NCBI GenBank assembly: GCA_032690845.1
Contig: CM064422.1
Location: 3,720,001-3,784,000, forward strand
Length of the DNA: 64,000 nt
DNA from: Eleusine coracana subsp. coracana
Lineage: Eukaryota; Streptophyta; Magnoliopsida; Poales; Poaceae
Reading direction: 5' to 3'
In this document: positions 44,985 to 58,600 of the stretch, piece by piece
Layout: every line of letters starts with the position of its first letter
Numbering within the stretch: the first letter of the stretch is position 1
Position numbers and translations under genes: made by a program
The notes under the pieces: model-generated
Database searches by the model: none
The model's input: the letters and a program-made list of their open reading frames with translations, nothing else
What the model was told of the DNA's origin: nothing

Positions 44985-46620
44985 ATGGAGCCGGGCGTGG
45001 ACAAGCTCACCTACGAGATCTTCTCCATCCTCGAGAGCAAGTTCCTCTTCGGCTACGACGACGCCACCAAGCTCTTCTCCTCCCCCAACGCAGCCGGCTC
45101 GCCGGCGGCCACGGCGGTAGCTTCCACAGGGGCGTCGGGGAAGGCGACGCCGGTGCGGGTGCTGCCCGCGGAGACGGGCAAGGTCTGCATCCTCTCGATA
45201 GACGGCGGCGGGCGCGCCGCCGACGGCCTCCTCGCCGGCGCGGCGCTGGTGCTGCTGGAGTCCTCGCTGCGCCGACGCACGGGCGACGACCGCGCGCGCC
45301 TCGCCGACTTCTTCGACGTCGCGGCGGGCTCCGGCGCCGGCGGCGTCCTCGCCGCCATGCTCGTCGCGCGCGGGCCCGACGGCCGCCCGCTCTTCTCCGC
45401 CGCCGACGCGCTCGCCTTCCTCCTCCGAAGCCTCAACAACCGGCACCACCGCGGCGGCGGCGGGTCCTGGTCCTCCTCCTCTTCCTCCGGCGGCGGCCTG
45501 ATGCGCGCGCTGCTGTTCCGCCGCGGCGGCGGCGCCGCCGCGTTCCGCAAGGTGTTCGGCGACCTGACCCTACGCGACACGGTGCGGCCCGTGTTGGTCC
45601 CCTGCTACGACCTCGGCACGGCGGGCCCGTTCCTCTTCTCCCGCGCCGACGCCGTCGAGACCCGCGCCTACGACTTCCACCTCCGCGACGTGTGCGCCGC
45701 CACGTGCGCCGGCGCCGACGGGGCCGCGGTCGAGGTGCGGTCCTGCGACGGCTCCACGCGTATCGCGGCGGTGGGGGGCGGCGTCGCGCTGGGGAACCCC
45801 ACGGCGGCGGCAATCACGCACGTGCTCAACAACAAGCGCGAGTTCCCGCTCGCCGGCGGCGTCGAGGACCTGCTCGTCGTCTCCATCGGCAGCGGCGAGG
45901 GCGGCGGCGGCGGTTGTGGAGCCGCCGCGTCCTCGTCCGAGATCGTCAGGATCGCCGCCGAGGGCGTCGCAGACATGGTACGAAACACCACACGTGAATC
46001 ACAACGCTATCTCGTTCTTTGCGCTCTCGCAGTCTCGCTAACGCCTCTCTCTCTCGCGTCCGGTGCCCAGGTGGATCAGGCCGTGGCCATGGCGTTCGGA
46101 CATAATAGGACAAGCAACTACATCCGCATACAGGTCAGTGCGGCGTCCCTGTCCTCGTCTAGTCCTCTGCTCCCTCCTTTCCACAGCACTAACTAGTCAC
46201 TACTCAGTAGTCCTACTAGTAGTGCACGCGACGCACGATGGACGCATTAACCTTCTTCTCTTTTATGTATTTACCGCTCGTGTGATGATGTAAAATGCGC
46301 AGGCGACGGGGACGCCGCGCGCGGGTAATAATAAGGGCAGCGGCGGCGGCGGGGAGTCCCTGGCGGCGGAGGAGATGCTGTCGCAGAAGAACGTGGAGTC
46401 GGTGCTGTTCCGGGGGAAGAAGGTGGCGGAGCAGACCAACGCCGAGAAGCTGGAGCGGTTCGCGCACGAGCTCGTCAAGGAGCGCGACCGCCGCCGGACC
46501 AGCCCGCTCTCGCCCGCCGTCGTCAAGTCCACCGCGCCCGGCTCGGACTCCGGCGCCCACCAGCCGCCGCCGGCGTCCTACTCCAACCTCGTCAGCCACA
46601 TGCTCACTAGCATCATGTAG
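44985..46620 (+). CDS. Patatin-like protein, pPLAIII group
   Basis: Exons 44985-45977, 46071-46133 and 46303-46620 give 457 residues. Patatin-like proteins are lipid acyl hydrolases; group III members affect lipid signalling, cell elongation and organ shape. Seen: an oxyanion loop DGGG at 73-76; a nucleophile elbow region GSGAGG (115-120) in which the central Ser of the usual GxSxG is Gly; and GGGVALGNPTAAAITHVL (264-) where the usual DGG/DGA dyad Asp is Gly. Both departures are the known mark of pPLAIII, supporting that group rather than a dead gene. The C-terminus has ESVLFRGKKVAEQTNAEKLE, also typical. Long Gly/Ser runs (155-172) and extreme GC are common in grass first exons. No signal peptide is seen. 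Confidence 0.9.
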
Positions 46621-49600
46621 AGAGCAACCAGCACACCGGTGAAACCTGCCGGACGATGTGTTTTTAGCCTGCCTCTTTAGACCTCAGCTTTTCCGTCTCT
46701 GCTCCCGCTGCGCCCTGATGATTTTTGTAAGTAAATGCGTTTTTCTTGACAAAACGGTGCGTTGGCTGCCGCGTGATCTGCAGGGCCTGTGTCCGCAGAA
46801 TGGCTAGTGAGTTTGAGCATACTAGCTGTGATTGAACAAACAAACCCTCATGAGGAGAAATAATATGGATCACAAAGCAGCTGTTAATTAGTACTGACAG
46901 TCTTTTCTTTTACTTGAAGGCGGGTGAATCATGTCATGATGGTAGTTGTTCTCCCATCGAGCACATAACAACGTTCATGAAACTCCACTTGCTTGGGATC
47001 AAATAGGATTACTTACTTCCCCGGATTTTGTTTTAAAAAAATACAATCACGACTGATACCAGATGTTCACACACCAACATGAACAGGTCGTGCTCCATCG
47101 AAAGAACCTTTTCTTTACCTGAACCATCATGTCCGATTCAGACATGTCCGTTGTGAATGTGCCTGCCGTTTTGGACCTCGCAACAAGTAATAGTATTTCC
47201 CACGGTTTCAGCTTTCAGATACACTATTCCTGCTGCTCTGTTCTGAGTTCACACCTGTTTCAAGTCCCTAGTTGTTCAGAACGTGCACATGAACAAAAAT
47301 CAACAACTGCATTAGCTTTCTGTGGACACACCGACACACTGTAACATTGTAGATTAACAGGACTACTATTACTAAGCGTGAAGCAAAAGAAGTCCATAAT
47401 GACATATAAAAGTGAGGAATTACACTATCATTAAAGCTACTAAACGTGATAGCAATCAAGCAACAAACTCAGGGCAGACAGGCTCTGAGGTTGCTGGCAT
47501 CTTGGTTCAGCTCTGTCTGCAGCTTAATTGATTCTTTGACAAGAATCCGAAGGCGCCCGTGTTGACATGAAGCCTGGATCCAACGGAATAAAAGTGCCGC
47601 CCTTCGTGCGACGTGAACCCGGCTACAGCGCTACGTGGAGACGTCAACCAAGCCTGAGCTGGGGAGTGCCGGAGTGGGGACATCAGTTATCCGTTGAGAT
47701 GTAAGCTGATTCTGTGTTTCTCCGCGCAGATTTTGGACAGATAATTTTAGTAGCGACCGTCAGGTCGCAGTGAGCAGTAAACATTATGGGGATTCTGAAC
47801 AAATAAAAATTGAGGAGCGCAACGGCTCGCATTTTCCCAAATATGCATGGACTACAATCAATGTGTTACTCTTTATCTTTTTTGGAAAAAAAAAGACTGT
47901 TCAATGTTCAATACAAGACACAATTGTCCTTTTTATGCATGCGCAAAACGGTGGTTTCTTTTACGCATTGTGTGGGGGCGATCCTAATTATCCCTACTAA
48001 TGCAGGTTGGGCCACGCTCGGATTAGCTTAAGTCAGTGCATGGGCTGCTGTTTATTTTACAGGATAACATAGATTGTGAGCTACATCGCCCCCTTTTGGA
48101 TGAAGTAGCCCAGCAGCAATCCTCAAAAAACCATCATGTAAACACACCAAACCATGCTAGCTACTAGGTAAATAGGCGAGCATAATGAGGTTACAACTTA
48201 CAAGCTAGTGCAAAGGTGGTAGCAGCTCCAGGCAGTAACCACGTACTAACCACCACTCCTCAGAGAACCATCAGCAGACAGCGCCTGCGCCTGAGCCAGG
48301 AGGGAATAGACAAATTAGCACATCACTCTGCTTTCTCCAAAGTTAATTATACCTGTCGCATGGTACAGGAAGACAATAGATTACGGGTCAGAAAGCAGGA
48401 ATCACGCACCAGATGGCATGAATTCGCCATTCTCACTCTTAACAGTGCAGAGTTTGGGCACTGCTTAGCCTTGTCCGCTCGCAGCTGCTTTGGATTCCAT
48501 GCCTGCTGCATGCATAGGTGCATAGGCCACACGTGTACCTTTGCTGTGTAAATCTGCCGTGACTTGTATACTCCTATGCAAGTAGCTCGAGAATCTCTGC
48601 AGCCAGGGATGGAGCCAGACAGCAACTTGCAGCTTAAAGAGCTCGATCTAATCTCACTCTTCTGCACAGAAAAGATACTCTAATCGCATTGGCAAAGCAA
48701 CAGCACGGAAAGGGGTGCGGCTATCAATTGTGGCAAGAAAAGCCTCACTGTTTCTGTTTGGTTCTCTCTTCCCAGGGTTAGTTAAGCAGTTACCCGGTTT
48801 GGTCTTACAGCTACGATAGTTTACGGAGGATGGCAGGAGTTATTTGGGGGTCTAGGAACTTCCATCACATGTTGACTACAGTAGGTTTGGGTTTTTAACT
48901 CTGCAGCTTTACCATAAACAAGTTCCCACATTTGTTTTTCCTAAAGGGTTGATGTGCATGTACAGACAAATTAGACCTGCAGTTTTTGTCTAGGAATCCT
49001 ATTCTGCACAGCTCTAACAATGCTATAAATACACGAACAGGTCCAGAACTGCACAGCTCTACTTTAGTCTTGCAAGGTTTCATATCATGCCAGGCATAAA
49101 AGTGGCTGTCAAACATTTATTAGTATCGAGTATCAATGAAGATTTTCCTATTAAAATACTATTAGTTGAAGTACACTTGAGTACGAAATACCGAAACCGA
49201 TACATATCGTCCTAACTGCCAAAAATAAATTGATAGATACCCCTAAAAACACAATAACACGATGACAATTCTTCATAACGTTATTCCAAATAAATATACA
49301 AGCAAGAAAATAATTTGCTGCACCAATTGAATTGAGTACGACGGCTTACTTGACAGGAATGATTAGGTGGTCACAAAGACCATGCATCTGCTGTGACTGT
49401 TCTCCGCAGGTGTTTAACGGGCCGCTGTTCAGTTCAGGCACTGAAAGCTTTCGGAACCAGTGCTGCTCATCTGCAAGAACTAGCAGGACTGGCGGAGGGC
49501 ACGAGCAACGCGTGCTGATTCGTGAGATGTAGTATGCTTCAATTAGGCTGTCTTGACCAAGGGAGCTTAAAAAAGTGGTAATATTGTTTCATGTGCTACA

Positions 49601-51188
49601 CAGCTACAGTGCTCAGACAAAACAAAGTAACATTCCCTTGGCTTCAAGAGTGCAATATCTCTATTACGAAGTAAAGGTAAACGAGTAAACATCTGAAGTT
49701 ATGAACTTATGGATAACAGTTTGGGACCAACGCGTTTTGACTTGACACATAGACCTCTCAACAATAAGGAGACACGATAAGTTAGGTTTTTACACATACT
49801 TTTCGTAGATGCTCCTGCAGATTGAAAGGTTGCAGAACAGTAGAGGAAATTTCCAGCAGTCTATTCCTTAATTCCTTCAAGAAGAAGAGCAGGGAAAGGT
49901 GGAAAGTAGGCATGTAAAATGTAGAGTGATAGGCTGCATATAGCTTCCAACATCATTCCAAACTGTCTAATAGTCAAAATAGTACTTCTAAAAGATGAGC
50001 AAGAGTTATTTAGTGACAGAATTGCTTTGAAAACCATCATAGTACGATCAAATAATCCCCATCAAAAGGATTAATTTTAAAGATCAGCACAACCAATAGT
50101 CACAGAATCTGTAACCCTTCATTATCGCAATGTATCTCGTACAGTGAATTAGAAGAATACATGAGCACAATACCAAATTCAAACTAGGTAGAAACATATT
50201 TATTCACACCAACCTTTTGTAACCCGGCAGTATCTGATATCTTTGTTAAAGTAGAGGAAATGCTAATGCAGAAATAAGTTCCAAGGATCAAATATGTCTC
50301 GCAGTCAGAGACCTACAGGAAAATGCGCCTTTCCTGATGCTGGCAAAAATTTTGCATGCAGAATTATTATAAAAGGAATTTGACCATGATGATGATGCTT
50401 CTTAACGTGCTACTAACAACCATTTGAGTTATACTTTTCCTCAGGTACCATTTCTCACAAATATTTACTACAACTGCATTACTACAACTGCATTCCGAAG
50501 TCTTTCACAAATTAGACAATAGTATAAAGGTAGGATTTGTTTTTGACATGCCTAGGATAGACATGTCGGTGTATGCAGAGAATCACCAAAATGGGATTAG
50601 ATAAATTGCGCATAAAGCTGATGTCATCATTCATTTCTTGTCAAGTTAAAATACTTGTTGAGCATCTCCCAAGGCTATCTGTTATATGACTTCCATGAAA
50701 AGCATGCTCCCTAAGCTCCTCCAGCTCCATATTCCAAAAGATTGCCATCCATCAGGCTGCTTGAGTAGTGTTCGTGATTGGTGAGTGGTGACACTCCAAG
50801 ATACGCCACTGGGGAAAAAGTAGGGTTGTTGTATGCCTTCTCTTTCACGACATAATTCAGGCACACATATAGGTCTCGGTACCTTAGGCAGCCTAAGCTG
50901 TGTGTTAGCACTCATCAAAGAAACGGACATGCACCAAATCTGGTGGATCCACATACAATTTTTTTGAAGTGGATTTCATCAAATGCCTAAATCCAAAAGA
51001 TTCCAAATTACTGGTAAATACTCAATATCTAGCACTCTTGCAGCTGCCTTTATTTCTTAATTTGTATCAAATTATTCAACAACAGTGTGCCTCCCACATG
51101 AGGCTTGATTCATTATTTCTTTAAAACTGCAGCGACAAATACAACACAAATTAAATGGGAGAGGGCTACACAACTCACATGTCATAAG
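46621..51188. other. Spacer between the patatin-like and renalase-like genes
   Basis: The start is patatin-like 3' UTR. The remainder is AT-rich DNA with scattered short open frames and no RNA gene or complete transposon that I can define. A 50682-50954 minus-strand open frame, just downstream of the renalase-like gene on its own strand, has a plausible splice acceptor but no recognised domain. The region near 51000-51188 may be the 3' UTR of that gene. Confidence 0.4.
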
Positions 51189-54037
51189 TCATAACCCTGA
51201 TGGACAGTTTAAACACCCAATGATTTTGGAAGCTCCTCTCATGGCACTAAGGATTGCTCCTTCAACATTTGGACTTGCGCAGAAATCTCCACAAATCACA
51301 AGTTCAGTGCTCTTGTCCCAAACACATTTATCATCTCCGCCAATAGAGATAGATGGGAAAGCACCACCCCTGCAATTCTATACATTTAACTACCAACCAG
51401 GAGGGATACTTATTTAATCATAGTTAAAGATAACGACCCTGTAAGACATGTCTGAGAAACTGACCATCTGTGAGCCTTCATAAAAATTGGTTGTGGAATG
51501 TTCAACCCTGTAGACTGGAATTCTTTAAACAATTCCTCAGCCACCTTAGCAAGTGCATCAGCTGAAGGTTTCCTTGGACCAATATCATTTATTACCTTGG
51601 ACGCATACTCAGCTGTCGAATGCAATACCCAAGATTGTCTGAATGCAGACAAATTTGTATTTAATAAAATTATATGGCACCAAAAAATGCAAGTCAAATA
51701 AAGAAATGAACACATACCTGTTAGAAGGGACACAAGCACGACCTGGTTTGGTGCTATCACAAAAGGCCCAGCTCAGGAAGTCCGAATTATTAAAAGAGAA
51801 ACCATGGACAGGAACCTGAGTAAGAAGATATCATGAGGCAGAGAAACAAGCACTTTTTCATAGGAAACATGGAATGAAATCATAAACTGAACAAATATGA
51901 GTTGCTTAAAATATCATTTGCTATGCAACAGCTTCATGACCCCCCCCCCCCCTATCAACTATCAATAGAATACTTTCTAACCTGTACTCAGGAAACTAGG
52001 GAAATGAATGATTTCTGGAACTAATGATCCATGTGGATAAAACAGTGTGTTCAATGAAGTTCTATTCATCATGATAAATTGTAGGCCCATATGCATAATA
52101 GGTATTAACTGACCACACCAGCAATGTAATCTAATGTAAGTCGGTAAAGTGGGGAGAACTGATGGTTTAGAGCTGTCGGACCTTAGCCAAAGGCTCTGAG
52201 AATGCTACCATAAGAGCAAAACGAGGACGAACTGGGATGTCCTGAGCCATTATTGACAGCTGTGGAAATGATGACAAATCTGAGAAAACATAGCAAAGCA
52301 TCCATTAAAGCATCTGAGACAGGTGCCTCACAATAGCATGCAAAATGGTGATCATCAGTAATTAGCACCAATAGTAATATGTAACCGAGACAAGTGGAAA
52401 GTAGTTAGCATGAATTCCTAAACTGAAACATGAAGGTTATTTTGCCCTTACTGAACTACGCTGTGGAAATTAAATACAAGAAATGGATTTCCTGAAAAAA
52501 AAAAGACAGGTAAAAACCTCCATAGTGTTTTGCTGCTACATTTTGTCCATTTGACATTCCATAACTTTACAGAAAGACAAATGTAAATCTAAAGCAGAAA
52601 AAAATGAGAGCACTTTTTAATGGTATCTAGGAATTATCTTTCAAATTAAAATGGTTATCCCCATGTGAGATTGTGAGCACAATTTTATTGACTGGACATT
52701 CAAGTGATACCCATCTGATGATAGAATTGTCAGGATTAGCCAAAAAAAGGAACTTAAAAGGAAATGAAATTTTGTGTAGTAAAACAAGAGCTATAAGATT
52801 GATTGATAGATATTTAATCTTGTGCTATGGTGGTGCATATTATGGAGACAAAAGAACAAACCAAGAGGCGGGGGCCTTCCAGTCAGTCCAGAAAATCTTG
52901 GTGATGCTATGTTTTTATCTGTTGCTACAACATAGTCAAAATAACCAAGATCTTTGCCATCTAAGCTAACCAGTGACCATGAATTCCTATCATGAAGCCA
53001 ATCCATCTTGCCAACAGTGACACCAAATTTGGCCAGCACGCCTAACACAAGACAGAGCATGTATGAGCACAAATGCATTTGTCCCTCAGTCTAAAATAAA
53101 TGCATGGAGAAAGTTGGAAGCCTGAAGTATAACCATCCTCTAAACAAAGTGATTTGCAAATCGAATTCATGGCTGGTACTCCAACATACTTCCTAGTAGT
53201 TCCCACCTGTAAGAGCATATAATAAGGGAGCTAATGTTACAAAAAGGGTCACTTGAACCATGCAGCAAAATTTTTAGCACAGTCTCCTGCTAAATTATAT
53301 AAACTTTCATTGAGAGTGCGCTCTACGGCAATATAACGGGGATGAGAAATTTAAGTATCATCAAATGCACACTATTTGAAGCCATTTCTTGGTTTTGGAA
53401 ACAGAAATGACTAAGTTCTGAATTCTGATTGCGTTATTCTCAATTTCAGTCTGGAACCTGTCAATCTACCAACTGCATCGGCATTTATGTTTCAGTAATG
53501 GAGAAACATCAGGACAAGGGGTTGGCCACGGAGCTCGAACCTTCTCGAAGTCCGTGAATTTGCCGGTGGCCCGATCGAAGCATGCGAACATGGCCTTCCA
53601 CTCAGCCACGATCCCTCGCGCCTCCCACCCGCTCACGACCCTAGCAACCTCGTCGTTGCTCACAGTGAAGTACGGCGCACCATGGTCGAAGCGCAGCTCC
53701 GTACCATCCTCCATTTTCTCCGTGCGTCCACCCCAGAAAAGCGCACCAATCTGTAAGAACTGATCAACAACCGCGGCACGGGCGGACAGGGAGTCAATCA
53801 GTCGAGCACCTGCGCTGCGCCATGCGGCCACCTGGGCCGCGGCCGGAGTCGAAGAGCGTGACGGCCACGCCGCGCGCAGCGAGGAGAGACGCGCAGACGG
53901 CGCCGGTTACTGCGATGGGGATAGAGAAAGGATCGTTCAGGAGCGCGGTGAGTTGTTGGGGGTGGGGGAGGAGACGGGGTTGAGCATTTTGAACGCTTAC
54001 TTCCGGCACCGATGACAGCGACGTTGGAGGCGCTCAT
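51189..54037 (-). CDS. Renalase-like FAD/NAD(P)-binding oxidoreductase
   Basis: Nine minus-strand exons give about 373 residues: 54037-54001, 53909-53810, 53721-53541, 53206-53134, 53041-52862, 52279-52182, 51815-51718, 51638-51465, 51369-51189. Plant homologues are FAD-dependent amine-oxidase-fold proteins of unknown substrate, often predicted plastid-targeted; this one lacks an obvious transit peptide. Seen: the Rossmann motif GAGITG (10-15), GRGPGGRM, FDHGAPYFTV, GVPAMNSICKSL, DIPVRPRFALMVAF, HSTAEYAS and ICGDFC near the end. All joins are GT-AG except exon 2 to exon 3: frame and family pattern require exon 3 to start at 53721, but the two bases before it are AC, not AG, while the nearby true AG (53758-53757) gives the wrong frame. 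So either splicing is noncanonical, the base is a sequence error, or the allele is damaged. Confidence 0.82.
51938..51952. repeat. Homopolymer C run
   Basis: An uninterrupted run of about 14 C inside intron 6 of the renalase-like gene. Prone to sequencing error. Confidence 0.7.
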
Positions 54038-55697
54038 GGCTCGCCGCTTGCCGGCGTCCGGAGCGGTCGGGGAGCGGCGGAGCGCTGGAGTGTGGCGAGG
54101 TACGGTGCGGCGCGCCGGAGGCGGGAGGTTTGCGCGGTGGAGACCGGTGTGGCTGTTTTTGTCTCGGCGACGTGTCGTGTCGTGAACCATTCGCTTTCCT
54201 GGGCCCTTCTCCGATCGGGCTGAGCGTGAGACGCTACGGCCCATTGCTTATTGTGCTGCTTCTTCTTCTTCTTCTTTTTTTCCTTTTATTGCTATTTATT
54301 TATTTCTTCAACATAAATCCATATCACCATATGTACTTTCATCATAATTTTTCCGGTATAATTTCATCATTATTTAATTATATTTACTAAACATATAAAA
54401 ATATTAACAATTTCACAAAATCATGTCGTGATTTATCATGTATGTATACCCTATTTATATACTCCAATGTCCAGCACCCGTGTTACTAGTGACAACCTTG
54501 CTGGGCTCGACTCTCTTGCTTCTTTCACTCTTTCTGCTCCCCGTATTATTTTCAAGCTAGCCAAAGTATTATCGAAAAATCTGGTACTTTGCTTCGGTCT
54601 TGGTGATGCGGGCCGGCCTTATTATATCCATATCATGGGAGAATTTTGAGGATGGGAGGCATCATCAAGATAACACGTGCATCGTGCTGGAAATGAAAAT
54701 TGCTTTTGCTCTGTGGATGCGCTAACAAAGAAGACGAAAGTACTGGCATATGGCAGAGGTCAGCAGCTCTACGATTTTCCTTTTTTTTTCTTCAAATGCA
54801 CACGCCATGGACTACGTGTTCTACTTGATTGTACGCTACAAACGAATGCCTTCTCTAGCACAATCATGCTGGCGTTGGGATAGACTCTACATATATCATG
54901 GCATTCAACCATACATACGACAAGTATCTTTTCAAGGAATCCATGCAAGTAACCTCTCTGTTCTCGCTTAAAAATCTGATACCTATATCAATTTGTCACC
55001 CTGCTCATCCATGTTGCAAGTAACCTCTCGCTTCAAAATCTGAATGAACCTAACATAGAAGTAACTTTATTCTTAATATCTATGTCAATTTAGTACCCTG
55101 CACAACCGTTGTTTAAGTTTACAAAGTGACCTATGACCACCATCAAAACTACAAATACAAGCAAGCACAAAACTAGGGTATAAACAAGCAAGCAAGATTC
55201 CGTCGTGTGTGAAGAAGCATTTCCGTTATAGGATTCGGAATTTTGGATTGCAAACTTTTCTGACCTATGAACAAAATAACTTGCTGCGGCGCTCGTGGTA
55301 GGCCCAACTGTAAAATTTCGTTTCCCTAATAAAGCCCATTAGGCCCAGTAGAGGTAGCCTGGCCAACCCAAACTAAAATACACCGCCCATCGGCCCACCA
55401 ACATCACATTTTTCCTCCCATCGCCATTCGGATCCGGACTCCATTTCACTCGTCGGCGACGCCCCGCCACCGGCTACTCCCCCGCCACCGTCTCCGCCCG
55501 CTTGTCAGGTGAGTCCTGGCAACCCAACGGCCGTCACGCGCGCTCGCATCTCAGTATACCTCCCATCACCTCTTCTCACCGCTCGCCTCTTTCTTCAGAT
55601 CTGCCTGCCCTACCTCACAGATCCAGGAGTGCCACCAGTTCGCGGGCGCCGCTGCGAAGGAGCTGACGCGCGCGGCGATCTCTCCTACGTTGCCGCC
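54038..55697. other. Divergent intergenic region (renalase-like / AP-1 sigma)
   Basis: Both flanking genes are transcribed outward from here. GGCCCA/TGGGCC motifs lie near each start: 54200 and 54239 for the minus gene; 55299, 55333, 55342 and 55392 for the plus gene. The middle (54250-55250) is AT-rich with a CTTCTTCTT tract and two loosely repeated blocks around 54945-54990 and 55015-55050. No gene seen. Confidence 0.5.
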
Positions 55698-58600
55698 ATG
55701 GTGAGATCCCTCCCTCTTTTTCCCGTAATTTCGTGATAAGCGACGTTGTGTTCGTGCCGGCGCGGTGATCGTTTGGGTTTCTGTAGGATCATGATCAGCT
55801 AGCATGGATCTTGTTTGCACTGCTGACTGCTTAAAATTTCTCGCTGTTCTGTTTCTTTTCGCAGATCAATTTCGTGCTCCTGATCAGCCGTCAGGGCAAG
55901 GTGAGGCTCACCAAGTGGTACTCGCCTTACACCCAGAAGGAGAGGACCAAGGTTAGAATCCTGAACTCCTCTCTGCGCGAGAATGTGTAACTCAGTTGCT
56001 ATTACTTTGCTCTGTATGCTCTCTTGTAGTGTATGTTATCTTATGCGGTAGTTGAGACTATGCTTACAATTAGTGTGATATATGCTTTTGAGGATTCTGC
56101 AACTAAGGCTGTGCTTTAACAAATCGGCAGTAGGTAAGCATATTTATCTCCACTTCTCACTGATGTCTCCTGTTGAGAACTTCTTTCTCTACCATGCCAA
56201 CAACTGGCTATCTATCATGGCATATGAACGGTACATTATAGAAGTAACTCTGAACCTACCAAAAAGTAACTTCATTAACAACTATGTGAAGTAACCTGCA
56301 TCAACGTTTATTAACCTTAGAGTGATCCATAAGGTATACAACAGTTACGCAGAGTTATCTAAAACTCCACATATAAATACCATACATATTCCAGTGCCAA
56401 ATAGTCATTCCGAGCAACCATTGTGTTCCCGCTCTCAATAGCATGACCGCCACTGGAACTACGAAAATGGCCAAACTCACTCTCGTGAGTGTCCTGCTCG
56501 GTGTTGTCATGGCATTGATGGTCAGCTCTTCCACACATGGTGCCTGTGCTCCGGAGCATGGAGCATATGACCATCTCGATAGCCTTGTCCCCGATGCCAA
56601 CAGAGCCTAATGCGGCAGCACAGGATGTTTTCTATGTCCCTTTCAATGAGGGAAAAGCCCCCGCCACAGACAAGGTGCCCATGCGCGGTTACCGTTAAGC
56701 TGACTTGACAAAAAGGGATCCATAAGCAGGCCATAGATGGCACACATGGTGCCAAAAGGATCACTTTATGTGCCATGTACTTCTTATTTGGGTAAATATT
56801 GTCAACAATGTATATGGCTTCAAAATAATGTTATTCATGTGACGCCTAAATAAGGAAAGAGAAACATGCTATATATAAATATATATTTTAGCTAGTCCTT
56901 TCAGGCTAACCATTAATTTTTTTTTCTTTAACTCGGTGTTTTTCTTTCATGAAATCACAAGGTTGTCCAAGGAAAATTAAACATCTTATTCCACTACAGT
57001 TATTCAATCAAATTAAGAACCACACTTCAACCTAGAGAGTCGGCTGTTCCTACTGACACCAGACTAGTAGCAAGCCATTCCTAGTCACCAGTGTAAAAGG
57101 CTAAATACCATTGATACTTGATCTACTATTTACTTTTGAGGGCACAAGTGCTGCCACCGCTGGGTGCCATCATCCTAGAGCTTCGAGGGGATCATCGGGC
57201 AGGGGACCTCAGATCTGGGTCTCTAGAGCCCTAGCCTGGGGAGCAGCCGAGGTCCATCGCCCACAACTAGTAGCAAGACCTGAGCTGATGAGCCTGAACA
57301 GTACGCATAGCACCAGCCGGGGAGCACCTTGATTTGTCAGGAAGCAGCCTTGACAACAACCACCCATCCCAGCACAGCCCGACTAGCGTCAGCTCCACAA
57401 CCCAAGATCTTGAACACAAGAGGGGAGGAAGGAGGAGAAACAAAAGAAACTAAGGGCGTGAGCTTTAACTTCTGCAGTAGTTAAGACTATGCATTACAAT
57501 TAGTGTGTTATTTTGATGATTCTGAACTCTGAAGTTGTTTGAACATATCGGCATTTAACATTATAAGTGGATGAATAGTGGATCATTCTGTAACAATAAC
57601 TTGCCGCTCTTACGCTATGCTTATCAGTTATTCCTCATCCAAGCTATATGTTTACATATTTCCTAGCTTTCAATCGACTGAAAGCTTTCAATCAATAGTT
57701 TGTTACTTTGTGTTTTGATTTTTCTTTTGTAGAATTATCTGTATAATAATTGTAAACTATTGGATCTGGATCCAATGGCTCAAAGTGGTGATTGAAAGTT
57801 GCCAGAACTTTCAATCAGTTGAAAATTAGCAAGTTCCTATGTTTATCCTGCAATGAAACATGTTAATCTTCTGAATTTGTGTATAACGGCAGATATTTTG
57901 ACACTTAATCTTCTGAATCTGTGTATCCATTAATATTTTAATTGTACTGGTTACCTTATTTCTTAAAATTGCCGCTAATTTTCAAAAGGTCATTCGTGAG
58001 CTCAGTGGACTCATTCTTACCCGAGGACCTAAACTCTGCAACTTTGTTGAGTGGAGAGGTTACAAGGTTGTATACAGGAGGTATGGTTGAGCAATTGTGT
58101 TATGAAGTTTTCTGCCATCTTATGCTGCTTTTGTAATATCTGCCTTGTTAGACATTGATATTTCTGTGTATTATTACCATGGGAAGGTATGCTAGCCTGT
58201 ATTTCTGCATGTGCGTTGATGCTGATGACAATGAGCTCGAAATCCTTGAAATTATCCATCATTTTGTTGAGATACTGGACCGCTATTTTGGCAGTGTGAG
58301 TATATGTGTTGGCTGTTTCATGTTTATTTATTTATTTTATTACTTTCTGTATATGTGTTTTAAGTGTTTATTTTTCACACTTCAGGTATGTGAGCTGGAT
58401 TTGATATTCAATTTCCACAAGGTATTATCTTTCGTATTCTGTCACTGAGGATCGCGGTGTTAAAGCTTTATATGCAATTCCTCGCTACTTTTGTGTCATG
58501 TTTATGGGCCATTTAGTCTTTTTATACTGTGCTTATGTTCTGTTTTTGCAGGCATACTACATACTGGATGAGATTCTCATTGCTGGTGAGCTTCAAGAAT

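Noticed and set aside
45433..45813. Arg-rich open frames opposite and alongside the patatin-like exon
   Set aside because: Shadows of a very GC-rich exon; typical composition artefacts.
50682..50954. 90-codon minus-strand frame as an extra exon of the renalase-like gene
   Set aside because: The renalase-like gene already ends at a family-typical C-terminus at 51189; no homology recognised, so not called.
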